Notes: generated by a model not told the origin, from the letters alone. 64,000 nt of DNA from Gloeomargarita lithophora Alchichica-D10 (GCF_001870225.1 NZ_CP017675.1:1609988-1673987), one strand, 5' to 3'. Shown: positions 8,960-17,987, counted from the stretch's first letter. Numbers and translations are program-made.

Positions 8960-9340
8960 ATGACAAAATACTACTTATTAGCCTGGGGGATTTGGTTGGG
9001 GTTGGCCGCACCCTTGGGAGCGCAGTCTCTACCAAAACTGCAAACGGGCATGACCTATGCCACGGCGCGGCTGACTCTGCTGGAAAAGGGCTGGCGACCG
9101 GCCAGTCAATTGAAGCGGTTTCAGGCACAACCCCTAACCCCCGTCATGGTATATCTGTACGGGTTGGGCTACCTGGAGGTGTCCGGGTGCAATCGGGAGG
9201 GCTGGTGCGGCATGGAATTTACCCACGGCAAGGGACAACGGCTGACGCTGATCACCCGCAGGAATGACCCGGACAATGATGCCGGACCGCTGTTGGAGCA
9301 TTGGTATATTGGCGATGAAGGCAAAGATATAAGTCAATAA
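8960..9340 (+). CDS. small exported hypothetical protein
   Basis: Protein of 126 aa started at the ATG at 8960 (MTKYYLLAWGIWLGLAAPLGAQS), which gives a clear signal peptide with an A-x-A-like cleavage site near residue 22. The mature part contains LQTGMTYATARLTLLEKGWRP, a pattern seen in small periplasmic proteins that pack a helix against a sheet, and a cysteine pair (SGCNREGWCGMEF). No family name can be given with confidence. It follows the Cys-rich exported protein by 19 bases, suggesting a shared transcript. Confidence 0.75.
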   Translation: MTKYYLLAWGIWLGLAAPLGAQSLPKLQTGMTYATARLTLLEKGWRPASQLKRFQAQPLTPVMVYLYGLGYLEVSGCNREGWCGMEFTHGKGQRLTLITRRNDPDNDAGPLLEHWYIGDEGKDISQ

Positions 9341-9537
9341 TCGGACATATTGCGCCAGGACAGCGAAGCAACGTTGGACGCACTTGGGAACCGATGCAGA
9401 GGCAATTCACGTCATTACCCATGAACTTTGCCCTGAATCCTGGTCTGGTGGCAATTGCAGGGACAGCACCGGGTTGGAGGGGCGGGGGCGGACAGTCAAA
9501 CTCGCTACAATAGGCTTTAATTACCGGTTGATTTCCT

Positions 9538-11739
9538 ATGGCACATCCCTCGCGGTTGGGGTTGAGTCAACTGATCCAAACTTTTTATGCGGGTAAAGCC
9601 GCCCTCAAGCCCCAGGCGCGGGTGCCCCAGCTTTATATCTATTACCCAGGAAATCAATCGCCGGAGGTGGTACCCCTGGTGGGGGAACAGTACCTATTGG
9701 GGCGCAGTACCCGCAGTTGTGATATTGCGGTGCGCTCGGATTTGGTCAGCCAGGTGCATGGTTTACTGCAACGGCGGGGGCGCAAGTATGTGTTGGTGGA
9801 TCAAAAGTCCACCAATGGCATTTACCGGGGTCGTCGTCCCATCCAACAGCGTACCCTCCGGCATGGGGACCGGTTCACCCTGGGGCCGCCGGAGTTGGCC
9901 GAGGTGGTGCGCTTGGTTTATGTTGACCCACCCCGTTGGTATATGCGGAGCCTGGGCTATGCCCTCTGGGGGGTGGGTTGCGGGGTAGCCCTGGGGCTGG
10001 GGTGGGTGGCAGTGGAATGGCAAAAATTTGCTGTCACGCCCCTCCCGGCGGGTGCCCAGGGAGCCTTGGTGATTCTATCGGGGGATGGTCAAACGCCCCT
10101 GCGTTCCCCCTGGAATCAGGACCACCAGGAATTAGCCCGGTTGGAAGACTTTTCCCCCTACCTGCCCCAGGCGGTGGTGGCCTCGGAAGATAGCCGCTTT
10201 TATTGGCATCCGGGGGTTGACCCGGTGGGGGTGGTGCGGGCGGTGGGCATTAACCTGCTCAGCCGGGAACTGCGGGAGGGGGCGAGTACCATTACCCAGC
10301 AGGTGGCACGCAGTCTGTTCCGGGAGTACGTGGGGACGGCGGATTCCGCTGGTCGTAAACTGCGGGAAATGGTGGTAGCTCTCAAATTGGAAGCCCATTA
10401 TGATAAAAAAACTATACTGACAGTGTACTTAAATAAAATCTATCTGGGCGTAGCGGGCTATGGCTTTGAGGATGCGGCGCAGTTTTATTTTGCTAAATCT
10501 GCCCGAAATTTAAGCATTGCCGAAGCGGCCACTTTGGTGGGGATGCTTCCGGCTCCCAACCAGTTCAACCCGGTCAAGGACTACGACACGGCGCTGGGGC
10601 TACGCAACCGGGTGATTGACCGCATGGAAGCCCAGGGGATGATCACGGCAATGGAGGCCAAACGGGCGCGGCGTTCCCGGATTGAGATTAGTCCCAGGGC
10701 AAAGAGCGATTTACAAAGTACGATTGCGCCTTACTTTTACGATACGGTGCTGGCGGAATTGCCCCAACTCCTGGGCAAACGCCTCGCCGAAGAAGGGAAT
10801 TTTATTATTGATACGGCTTTGGATATGAAGTTACAAAAACGGGCGGCAGACCACCTGGCTCGCTTTGTCGCTACCTACGGCTCCACCTACGGTTTTGACC
10901 AGGGGGCTTTAGTAACCATTTCAGCCCAAACCGGGGCGGTCAAGGCATTGGTGGGGGGCAAAAATTATCAACAAAGTCAATACAATCGCATTACTCAAGC
11001 CCAACGACAACCCGGTTCAGTATTCAAGGTATTTGTTTATGGGGCGGCTCTAGCGCAGGGGATGCCGGTGGAAACCAGCTATGAATGCACGCCCTTGGGG
11101 TGGCAGGGGGTGCAGTTTGACGGCTGTCGTTCTGGTGGTACCGCCTTAGATTTAACCCGCAGTTTGGCTTTATCCGAAAATGTGGTTGCCCTCCGGCTGG
11201 CGCAGGCGGTGGGTTTGGCCGGGGTGGCTCGGTGGGCAAAACGGCTGGGGATTGGGGCAAAGCTGGAACCGGTGCCCGGTTTGGTGTTAGGACAAAGTGA
11301 GGTTACCCCTTGGGAATTAACGGGTGCGTTTACGGCCTTAGCCAACCAGGGAATCAAGCACCCACCCCATACCATTACCCGCATCAGAGATAGCAGTGAT
11401 TGTACTGATAGAACCCAGCCAGAAACCTGTCGCGAGTTGTATCGTTCTCCCCCCGGTGAACCGGTTATTGCCCCGGAGGTGGCGGCGACCTTAACCGCAA
11501 TGTTGCAAACGGCGGTAGCGAGTGGGACGGGGCGGGGGGCGTTTTTGGGGCGGGGGGAAGCGGGCAAAACCGGCACCACCAATGAGGCACGGGATATGTG
11601 GTTTGTGGGGTATTTGCCGGGGGGATTGGTCACCGGGATTTGGCTGGGGAATGATAATAATCAACCCACCGAAGGGGGCAGTGGCTTGGCGGCGCAATTG
11701 TGGGGGGAATACATGGGTGGGGTTCCCACTCCCCAATGA
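9538..11739 (+). CDS. FHA-domain class A penicillin-binding protein (PBP1-type)
   Basis: Bifunctional peptidoglycan synthase of 733 aa. The order is: FHA domain at about 45-125 (YLLGRSTRSCDIAV, SDLVSQVHGLL, STNGIYRG), a single membrane anchor near 140-160, a GT51 glycosyltransferase with EDSRFYWHPGVD near 216 and the EGASTITQQVARSLF block, then a transpeptidase with SVFK near 492, SEN (LALSENVV) near 546 and KTGT near 675. All catalytic motifs are present. The cytoplasmic phosphothreonine-reading FHA domain is a cyanobacterial variant and implies control of wall synthesis by Ser/Thr kinases. The start ATG at 9538 opens directly into the FHA part. It is convergent with pstC, with only 13 bases between the stops. 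Confidence 0.95.
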   Translation: MAHPSRLGLSQLIQTFYAGKAALKPQARVPQLYIYYPGNQSPEVVPLVGEQYLLGRSTRSCDIAVRSDLVSQVHGLLQRRGRKYVLVDQKSTNGIYRGRRPIQQRTLRHGDRFTLGPPELAEVVRLVYVDPPRWYMRSLGYALWGVGCGVALGLGWVAVEWQKFAVTPLPAGAQGALVILSGDGQTPLRSPWNQDHQELARLEDFSPYLPQAVVASEDSRFYWHPGVDPVGVVRAVGINLLSRELREGASTITQQVARSLFREYVGTADSAGRKLREMVVALKLEAHYDKKTILTVYLNKIYLGVAGYGFEDAAQFYFAKSARNLSIAEAATLVGMLPAPNQFNPVKDYDTALGLRNRVIDRMEAQGMITAMEAKRARRSRIEISPRAKSDLQSTIAPYFYDTVLAELPQLLGKRLAEEGNFIIDTALDMKLQKRAADHLARFVATYGSTYGFDQGALVTISAQTGAVKALVGGKNYQQSQYNRITQAQRQPGSVFKVFVYGAALAQGMPVETSYECTPLGWQGVQFDGCRSGGTALDLTRSLALSENVVALRLAQAVGLAGVARWAKRLGIGAKLEPVPGLVLGQSEVTPWELTGAFTALANQGIKHPPHTITRIRDSSDCTDRTQPETCRELYRSPPGEPVIAPEVAATLTAMLQTAVASGTGRGAFLGRGEAGKTGTTNEARDMWFVGYLPGGLVTGIWLGNDNNQPTEGGSGLAAQLWGEYMGGVPTPQ

Positions 11740-11752
11740 ACCATTATTGGCA

Positions 11753-12646
11753 TCACCCCACCTCATTCCCCACCCCCAGGCGTGCCACCAGTTGTACCAG
11801 CACCGTCAGCCCCAGTAATACCAAAGCCGCATACATCAAAGCCGCCACCTGCATCCCCTGCGCTTCGGCAAATTGATTCGCCAACAAGCTGGGAATGGTA
11901 CTCCCCGCCTGCCACAGGGAAGTGCTGACCCGGTTGGCATTGCCAATCAACATCGTTACCGCCATGGTTTCCCCCAAGGCTCGTGCCAGAGCCAACAAAA
12001 TTCCGCCCCCAATCCCCGCCCGTGCCGCCGGTAAAATAATTGCCAATAGGGTTTCCCAGCGGGTCGCCCCCACCGCCATCGCCGCCCAGCGGTATTCCTG
12101 AGGCACTTGCCTTAAACTACTACGAGCCACGGCAGCCACCGTCGGCAAAATCATGATGGATAAAACCAAACTGGCGACCCCCACCGATGGCCCAATCGCC
12201 CCCGCACCGAAAATCTGGGGTAGCAGTTTTTGCCCCGTCCGCAGGGTGGGAATCAGGATAAAAATGCCCCACAGCCCGTACACCACGCTGGGAATCGCCG
12301 CCAACACCTCCACCACCGCCGCCGCCACCCCTTGCCATTCGGGGGAAATGTGCGGCCAGGATTCGGTCAGGCCAATCGCCACCGCCAACCCCAGGGGCAC
12401 GGCCAAGACCAAGGCTGTCCCGGTCGTGCATAAAGTCCCCCACACCTGCGGCCAAATGCCGTACTGCCCCTGCACCGGATTCCAGACGTGACTCACCAAA
12501 AATCCCCAACCGAAGGCCCCCATCGCCGGAGTTGCCTGTTCCAACAAAATACTAATAATTGCCAGCAGGAGTCCCCCCGTAGCTAGGGCACACACCGCCG
12601 TCAGCCCCACAAACCCCCGATCCCAGAACTGGGAAATTTTAGGCAT
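11753..12646 (-). CDS. pstC: phosphate ABC transporter permease PstC
   Basis: Inner-membrane permease of 297 aa. PstC-specific features are WNPVQGQYGIWPQVWGTL after the first helix, then IPSVVYGLWGIF and the ABC-contact loop VGATRWETLLAIILPAA, followed by ALGETMAVTMLIGNANR. Six helices are apparent. It would import phosphate with PstA, PstB and a PstS binding protein, none of which is in this window. That is unusual, because pst genes normally cluster; an in-trans partner set elsewhere is likely. It starts 3 bases after the DUF3082 gene stop, in operon with a sigma-like gene. Confidence 0.9.
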   Translation of the reverse strand: MPKISQFWDRGFVGLTAVCALATGGLLLAIISILLEQATPAMGAFGWGFLVSHVWNPVQGQYGIWPQVWGTLCTTGTALVLAVPLGLAVAIGLTESWPHISPEWQGVAAAVVEVLAAIPSVVYGLWGIFILIPTLRTGQKLLPQIFGAGAIGPSVGVASLVLSIMILPTVAAVARSSLRQVPQEYRWAAMAVGATRWETLLAIILPAARAGIGGGILLALARALGETMAVTMLIGNANRVSTSLWQAGSTIPSLLANQFAEAQGMQVAALMYAALVLLGLTVLVQLVARLGVGNEVG

Positions 12647-12649
12647 TTT

Positions 12650-12931
12650 TTAGGCATCTGGGGGCGACCAGGCCACCTGCACCGCCAAGGCCAACAGCCC
12701 CAGGGTAAATACCGCCAGCACCACCACCGCCAGGGTGCCCCCCCCCAACAAGGCCGTCCGCACCACCCCCGCCAACCGCAAGACCAGGGGGTTTTGGCTG
12801 TGAATGGGATGGGCGGTCAAGGTTTGGGCGATCCCGCGGGTGAGGGCAAAGACCGCCAACCCCAACGCACCACTAATGGCTGACCCAGTGAGACAACGCC
12901 CTGGGGTCAAGGGGGGCTGGGTTTCACGCAT
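12650..12931 (-). CDS. DUF3082-type small membrane protein
   Basis: Protein of 93 aa with two hydrophobic segments (ISGALGLAVFALTRGIAQTL and LGGGTLAVVVLAVFTLGLLALAV) separated by a short polar stretch with a conserved-looking H-x-(8)-N-P. This matches the cyanobacterial DUF3082 family of unknown function. The start overlaps the stop of the sigma-like gene by 8 bases, and pstC follows after 3 bases, so all three are translated from one message. Confidence 0.75.
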   Translation of the reverse strand: MRETQPPLTPGRCLTGSAISGALGLAVFALTRGIAQTLTAHPIHSQNPLVLRLAGVVRTALLGGGTLAVVVLAVFTLGLLALAVQVAWSPPDA

Positions 12932-13523
12932 CCGCCGGTTGCCCCCCCAGGTAGATAGCCCAAATATCCGTCGGCAAATGGGTCATCAACTCCCGCTGGC
13001 CGATGGGGAGCAAGGCCGCCACCTGCTCCGGGGTGAGGCTCAATTCCTGGGCAATTTGTTCATCTGACCAATGACCAATGGTTTTGAGCAACATCACCAG
13101 GCGGAGTGGCGTGGCTAACTTTTGCAGAGCTTCCTCCAAATAACACCACAGGGGCGGGGATGCCGCCGGTAGGCGATAGTGAATACTCTCCGGGGCCGGG
13201 ATTTCCACCCGGGTCAACCAATCCCCCGTGCGATCCACCAACCAGGTTTGCAGACTGGTCATGCCCGCCGGGGGGGACAATTCCCGCAGTTGTTGATACA
13301 AATAGCGCCAGGTGGTCGCAAACAGATAATCCACCTGTATCCCCGTCGGTGCCGCATGGCTGACCAGGGCATAGACCACCAGGGCATAACGGCAAAACAA
13401 GGCCACGAACGCCCGTCCCTGCTCCGGTTCCCCTTGGAACTGTTGCAACAACTTGCCATCCTCCTGCCCATGTAGGGTTTGCACCAGCGGGTGTTGGCAT
13501 TCGCAAAAAGCTGGCAGTTGCAT
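12924..13523 (-). CDS. sigma-70-like factor with region 4 helix-turn-helix
   Basis: Protein of 199 aa. The C-terminal part LRLVMLLKTIGHWSDEQIAQELSLTPEQVAALLPIGQRELMTHL has the sigma region 4 / LuxR-like helix-turn-helix pattern. The N-terminal part (FVALFCRYALVVYALV...YLFATTWRYLYQQLREL) resembles a degenerate region 2. It therefore looks like a divergent ECF-type sigma factor or a derived regulator. It heads the DUF3082-pstC operon. Whether it still binds core polymerase cannot be judged from sequence alone. Confidence 0.65.
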   Translation of the reverse strand: MQLPAFCECQHPLVQTLHGQEDGKLLQQFQGEPEQGRAFVALFCRYALVVYALVSHAAPTGIQVDYLFATTWRYLYQQLRELSPPAGMTSLQTWLVDRTGDWLTRVEIPAPESIHYRLPAASPPLWCYLEEALQKLATPLRLVMLLKTIGHWSDEQIAQELSLTPEQVAALLPIGQRELMTHLPTDIWAIYLGGQPADA

Positions 13524-13583
13524 CCAAGAATCTCCAGAACCTCTGGGGTTATGTTATATTACAGGTCTATTCTAAATCCACCC

Positions 13584-13675
13584 GGAGAGGTGGCTGAGTG
13601 GTCGAAAGCGGCAGATTGCTAATCTGTTGATAGGCAGGCAACTCCTATCCGAGGGTTCGAATCCCTCCTTCTCCG
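13584..13675 (+). tRNA. tRNA-Ser (GCU anticodon)
   Basis: A class II tRNA of about 92 bases without an encoded CCA. The acceptor GGAGAGG pairs with CTTCTCC, with discriminator G at 13675. The D-arm is GGCTGAGTGGTCGAAAG. The anticodon stem-loop CAGATTGCTAATCTG gives GCT. A long variable arm (TAGGCAGGCAACTCCTA) and the T-arm GAGGGTTCGAATCCCTC complete the serine identity. It reads AGC/AGU codons. Confidence 0.97.
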
Positions 13676-13697
13676 TCACTATTTTAGGATTAATGTT

Positions 13698-14180
13698 ATG
13701 GCTTGGCGTAGTTCTACCACCCCCCTCGACCGGGTTTTTGCCAGTTTGGTGTATCTCATTCCTCTGTACGATGGGATTGTTTATGGCCGCTTTTTGTTTG
13801 CCCAATTTCCTTTTTTGAACTATCTCCAATATCCCCTGATTCCCCTGGCGATTGTGTATGGGTTAATTCCTTTCGGGCTGGGTAGTTTGGTGGTGTTTAT
13901 CGCCCTATTTATCGGGGTGGTACGGAATGAAAAAATCCCCCACTTTATTCGCTTCAATGCCATGCAGGCGATTTTAATTAGTATTTTGCTAAGTTTAATT
14001 GGCTTGATTTACAGCTTTATTCTGCAACCGATTGTGCAGGGATTTATTGCCGAAGTTTTGTTTAATACGATTTTTTTGGGAGTCCTGGCGACCGTAGGCT
14101 ACAGTGTGGTGCAATCGGTGCGGGGTCGCTATGCGGAAATGCCGCTGATTTCCGAGGCCAGTTATCTGCAAACTCGGTAA
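13698..14180 (+). CDS. Tic20-family membrane protein
   Basis: Protein of 160 aa with about four hydrophobic helices. FNAMQAILISILLSLIG and RNEKIPHFIRFNAMQA are characteristic of the Tic20 family, whose plastid members belong to the inner-envelope protein import apparatus. The cyanobacterial role is unclear. It begins 22 bases after the tRNA-Ser gene and its stop overlaps the ATG of the following FAD oxidoreductase (TAATG), so the two are coupled. Confidence 0.88.
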   Translation: MAWRSSTTPLDRVFASLVYLIPLYDGIVYGRFLFAQFPFLNYLQYPLIPLAIVYGLIPFGLGSLVVFIALFIGVVRNEKIPHFIRFNAMQAILISILLSLIGLIYSFILQPIVQGFIAEVLFNTIFLGVLATVGYSVVQSVRGRYAEMPLISEASYLQTR

Positions 14181-15499
14181 TGGCGGTTGCCTACAATGTC
14201 ATTATTTTAGGGGGGCATTTAGAGGCGCGGTGGGCGGCACTGTGGGCGACCCAGCAAGGGGCAAGGGTGGCTCTCGTGGTCAATGAAAATGGCAATGGCA
14301 CCGCCGATTGGGGGATGGTGGCGGTGGCGCTCTGGGCACGGGTGGCCGAGATGGCACTACAGGCGCAACAATCTGCCTGGTTATTTATGGGGGAAAGCGG
14401 GCTAAACCCAGTCTGGGAACGGGCGGCCAGTTGGGTAGAGCAGATGATTTTTGCGTATCAAGCGCAGTATAGTGATAGTTTTTTGTTGCAGTCCGGGGTG
14501 GATGTCATTCCTGGCCCTGGGGCGTTTGTGACCCAACCGAACCTAGCAGTACAAACCCCAGAGCGTACCCTCCGTGCCTGTGGCTATGTGGTGGCGGGCA
14601 CGGGGGTGCCGGTACTGCCGGAGGTTCTCCATCTGCGGGATGTGAATTTTCTGAGCGTAGCGCAGATCAGTACCTTGTCCCAACATCCCCGGCGGGTGGC
14701 GATTTTGGGCAATACCCCGGCGGCGGTGGTGCTGGCGCAGGCGTGGGCGAGGCTGGGGGTGCCGGTTTTTCTGCCGGTGGCGGAACATCGCTTACTCCCT
14801 GGGGAAGAAGGACTGCTGGCCCGGCGGTTGGAGCGGATTTTAAGCTCGGAGGGGGTGCAGATTGCCACTGAAACGGCACTCAAAGCTGTTGAACTGCGCT
14901 CTACGGGGATTCACCTGGATTGTCAAACCGGCACCCACGAAGTGGATACCCTGTTGGTGGCGACCCCCAACCATCTGCCCCCGGAGACGCTGGGAACCCT
15001 GGAACTCCGGCGCCAGGGGCATTATCTGCGGGTGAATCGTTATCTCCAGACCAGCCACCCCCGGATTTATGCGGTGGGGGATGCGGTGGGGCATTATCCG
15101 GTACCGGCGGTGCTGGGTTATGAATTACAAATAGCTGTGCATAATATCCTGTACCGGCGGCGCAAACCGGTTTATCGGGATTTGTCTTGGGTGATTCCCA
15201 CCGCACCGGTTTTGTTGCGGCAAGGGTGGACGGAAGCCCAAGCCCGTCAACACCAACCCGGATTGCAGGTACAAACCCAGCCCTTGAGTAAACGGATTGG
15301 GAACCGGCGGGGGCGCACCCTGGGCTGGCATTCTTTGGCACCCCAAGCCATTTACCGTCATTACAGTCAAGTATCTGGGGCAGCCCTAAGCTGGGATAGT
15401 TGGCGGTGGGTGTTGGAAGAAACGGTGTTACCACCTATACCGAAAACTGGATTTTGGCGTGAACTCCGGCTGACTTGGCAAAGGGATGGGACGGATTAA
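14180..15499 (+). CDS. pyridine-nucleotide-disulfide-oxidoreductase-like flavoprotein lacking redox cysteines
   Basis: Protein of 439 aa related to the mercuric reductase/dihydrolipoamide dehydrogenase class by overall layout. There is an N-terminal FAD-binding strand (YNVIILGGHLEARWAALWA), a second Rossmann unit (RVAILGNTPAAVVLAQAWARLG), and the FAD-contact HPRIYAVGDAVGHYPVPAVLGYE. The classical N-terminal GxGxxG is altered to GGHLEA, and the CxxxxC active-site pair is missing. It is therefore not a disulfide reductase; electron transfer to another acceptor or a regulatory role are options. It is coupled to the Tic20-family gene. Confidence 0.78.
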   Translation: MAVAYNVIILGGHLEARWAALWATQQGARVALVVNENGNGTADWGMVAVALWARVAEMALQAQQSAWLFMGESGLNPVWERAASWVEQMIFAYQAQYSDSFLLQSGVDVIPGPGAFVTQPNLAVQTPERTLRACGYVVAGTGVPVLPEVLHLRDVNFLSVAQISTLSQHPRRVAILGNTPAAVVLAQAWARLGVPVFLPVAEHRLLPGEEGLLARRLERILSSEGVQIATETALKAVELRSTGIHLDCQTGTHEVDTLLVATPNHLPPETLGTLELRRQGHYLRVNRYLQTSHPRIYAVGDAVGHYPVPAVLGYELQIAVHNILYRRRKPVYRDLSWVIPTAPVLLRQGWTEAQARQHQPGLQVQTQPLSKRIGNRRGRTLGWHSLAPQAIYRHYSQVSGAALSWDSWRWVLEETVLPPIPKTGFWRELRLTWQRDGTD

Positions 15500-15712
15500 A
15501 AGATGGGACACCTGGATATGATTGACGATGACGGAGAATTATTTTGCTAGAAACCTTATACAGCCTTTTCATTTACAGCCTATTTATAAATTAAAGGATA
15601 CAACAAATCAGGAGCATTGATTACTTTTGAAGGCTTACAAAATATGTGGTGTCATTAACCTAGAGCAGACTGGATTTTGACTGTATCCTATGAATGCTTA
15701 ATGGGCTGTAAG

Positions 15713-15836
15713 TAGGGTAAGGTTGTCGCCCCAAGATTCTGGGAAACCAATGGCGGTGCGGTGCCCTGCGACCGTTTTTTATAAATTATCTGGGCGGGCT
15801 GTATTAAAGATTTTGCGAATGACCGGATTACCCTAA
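15713..15836. repeat. family C interspersed repeat
   Basis: The segment begins TAGGGTAAGGTTGTCGCCCC and ends GGATTACCCTAA, giving short inverted ends. The interior AAGATTCTGGGAAACCAATG...GTGCCCTGCGACC is nearly the same as at 19780-19840. The rest of the 453-base gap between the flavoprotein gene and yceD (15500-15952) shows no supported gene. Confidence 0.7.
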
Positions 15837-15952
15837 GCGGCTGGGGTTTTGAAAAAATTTTGCGCCCGGTGCGGTCAGGCTACTACCGCCCTGGGATGCA
15901 AAAACACGTTACCATAAGATGTAAGAAATTCTTGCATACGTCCCAGCCAAGC

Positions 15953-16447
15953 GTGTTACAACCGATTGCCATTGCCAGTTTATTGCGTCTGCCGGAGCGA
16001 AAGTTGTGTTTAACCGTGCAGGATACCCTACCGGATTTACCCTTGTTGACTCCGGTGCGGGGGGAAATTGAGATTCAGCACCAAGGGACTTGTCTCCAGG
16101 TCATTGCCCAGGTGTATGCGATTGTCACCTTGACCTGTCGCCGCTGTTTATGTCAGTACAATGAACGTCTGCCGGTGGGGGTATCGGAGGTGATTTGGCT
16201 GGATGCGACCAAGAGTGATCCGCAGGCGTGGCCGTCGGAACAGGAGGTGCCTTTGGGGGATTTGATGGAGTATTTACCCCCGGATGGCTGGTTGGATGTG
16301 GGGCAATGGCTGTATGAACAAATTTCCTTGGCTTTACCCAGCCATTCCCTCTGTCGTCCCGATTGTCAACTGGATTGGCAACCGGAGGAGGCGACCCCGG
16401 TTGACCCCCGCTGGGCGAGTTTAAGCGGTTTTGACCCGCTGGAATAG
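15953..16447 (+). CDS. yceD: YceD/DUF177 family protein
   Basis: Protein of 164 aa from a GTG at 15953 (VLQPIAIASLLRLPE). The longer frame from 15860 has no family support. DUF177 members affect 23S rRNA accumulation or large-subunit processing in bacteria and plants. Features are LTPVRGEIEIQHQGTCLQV, the first cysteine pair LTCRRCLCQY, and a second pair CRPDC near the C-terminus, likely a zinc site. Its stop is one base before the ycf46 ATG. Confidence 0.85.
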   Translation: MLQPIAIASLLRLPERKLCLTVQDTLPDLPLLTPVRGEIEIQHQGTCLQVIAQVYAIVTLTCRRCLCQYNERLPVGVSEVIWLDATKSDPQAWPSEQEVPLGDLMEYLPPDGWLDVGQWLYEQISLALPSHSLCRPDCQLDWQPEEATPVDPRWASLSGFDPLE

Positions 16448-16448
16448 G

Positions 16449-17987
16449 ATGGATTTTGCACAGGAGTTGGGGTTATTGATCCGGGCGCGTTATCCCCTGA
16501 TTTATGTGCCGACGGCGGAGGAGGAGCGGGTGGAGGGGGTGTTGACCCAGGTGGCGCGGGTTTTGGGACAGTGGGGGGTGTATGTGTGGGATTTTGTCGA
16601 GGGCATCCAGGGCAATTCCAATGACCAGGGGTTTGCCCGCCGTAATCCGTTGCAGGCGTTGGAATTTTTGGATAAATTGCCACCCCATCTGCCCGCCCTG
16701 TTGATCCTGCGCGACTACAGCCGGTTTCTGGAGGATGTGGCGGTGGGGCGCAAACTCCGCAACCTGAACCGCACTCTCAAGTCCCAACCCAAAAGTGTGA
16801 TTTTGCTGGCGACCGAAGTGCGTTTGCCGGTGGAATTGCAGGAAATGGTCACGGTTGTCCCCTTTGGCCTGCCCACGGCGGCGGAATTGCGCCAGGAGTT
16901 GCAGGGGATTTTGGCAGGCTTAAATCAATCCCTCGAACCGCTGGTGTTGGCGGATTTGGTGCGCTCCTGCCAGGGGTTGTCCTTGGAGCGGATGCAGAGG
17001 GTGGTGGGGCGGGCGTTGGCTCTGCGGGGCAGTTTGACGGCGCAGGATGTGGATGGGGTGCTGGCGGAAAAACGCCAAATTATCCAGCAAACCCAGATTT
17101 TGGAATTTTGCCCCCCCACCGTTACCCTGGCGGATATTGGCGGACTGGATAACCTGAAACTGTGGCTAGAGCGGCGGCAACAGGCGTTTGGGCAGGCGGC
17201 GCACGACTACGGGTTGCCCTATCCGCGGGGGCTGTTGCTGGCGGGGTTGCAGGGGACGGGGAAATCCTTGACCGCCAAGGCCATTGCCCATTTTTGGCAT
17301 TTGCCCCTCCTGCGCTTGGATGTGGGGCGGTTGTTTGCGGGGTTGGTGGGGGAATCGGAGAGCCGCACCCGGCAAATGATTCAACTCACGGAAGCCTTGG
17401 CGCCCTGCGTCCTGTGGATTGATGAGATTGATAAAGCCTTTAATGCCCTGGATAGCCGGGGGGACAGCGGCACCACCAACCGGGTATTTGGCACTTTATT
17501 GACCTGGTTGGCGGAGAAAAATTCGCCGGTGTTTGTGGTGGCGACGGCCAATCAAATTCAGATTTTACCCCCGGAACTCTTGCGTAAAGGCCGATTTGAT
17601 GAGATTTTTTTTGTAGGGCTACCCACCTGGGAAGAGCGGCAAAGTATATTGCAAGTACATTTGTCCCGCCTGCGGCCTCACACCTGGTCGAGTTATGACC
17701 TCGTTCGGTTGGCTTGGGAAACCCCGGATTTTTCGGGGGCAGAATTGGAGCAAGTCATTATCGAAGCGATGCACACCGGCTTTAGCCAGGGTCGGGAATT
17801 TAGCACAGACGATATATTAGAAGCAGCCAGTCAAATGGTGCCCCTCGCCCGCACCGCCCAGGAACAGGTGCAGGTTTTGCAACAGTGGGCCAGTGCCGGT
17901 AAAATTCGCTCCGCTTCCCGTCACACCAGTCTCAGTCGCCGCATGGAACAAATGGAGGAGCAGGATTATGGCGAGTCGTCTGCGTGA
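16449..17987 (+). CDS. ycf46: Ycf46-type AAA ATPase
   Basis: AAA+ ATPase of 512 aa, homologous to the plastid and cyanobacterial Ycf46 protein. The N-terminal non-ATPase half (MDFAQELGLLIRARYPLIYV) is typical. The AAA module shows Walker A GLQGTGKSLTAK near residue 264, Walker B CVLWIDEIDKAFN near 322, and a second region of homology with RKGRFDEIFFVGLP. Its ATG follows the yceD stop by one base, and its end overlaps the SH3-domain gene by 20 bases. In cyanobacteria Ycf46 has been linked to carbon utilisation; no substrate can be deduced here. Confidence 0.92.
   Translation: MDFAQELGLLIRARYPLIYVPTAEEERVEGVLTQVARVLGQWGVYVWDFVEGIQGNSNDQGFARRNPLQALEFLDKLPPHLPALLILRDYSRFLEDVAVGRKLRNLNRTLKSQPKSVILLATEVRLPVELQEMVTVVPFGLPTAAELRQELQGILAGLNQSLEPLVLADLVRSCQGLSLERMQRVVGRALALRGSLTAQDVDGVLAEKRQIIQQTQILEFCPPTVTLADIGGLDNLKLWLERRQQAFGQAAHDYGLPYPRGLLLAGLQGTGKSLTAKAIAHFWHLPLLRLDVGRLFAGLVGESESRTRQMIQLTEALAPCVLWIDEIDKAFNALDSRGDSGTTNRVFGTLLTWLAEKNSPVFVVATANQIQILPPELLRKGRFDEIFFVGLPTWEERQSILQVHLSRLRPHTWSSYDLVRLAWETPDFSGAELEQVIIEAMHTGFSQGREFSTDDILEAASQMVPLARTAQEQVQVLQQWASAGKIRSASRHTSLSRRMEQMEEQDYGESSA

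Noticed and set aside
9384-9596. 70-codon plus-strand frame before the PBP gene
   Set aside because: No ribosome site, odd composition, and it overlaps the well-supported start of the FHA domain; the gap 9341-9537 is treated as non-coding.
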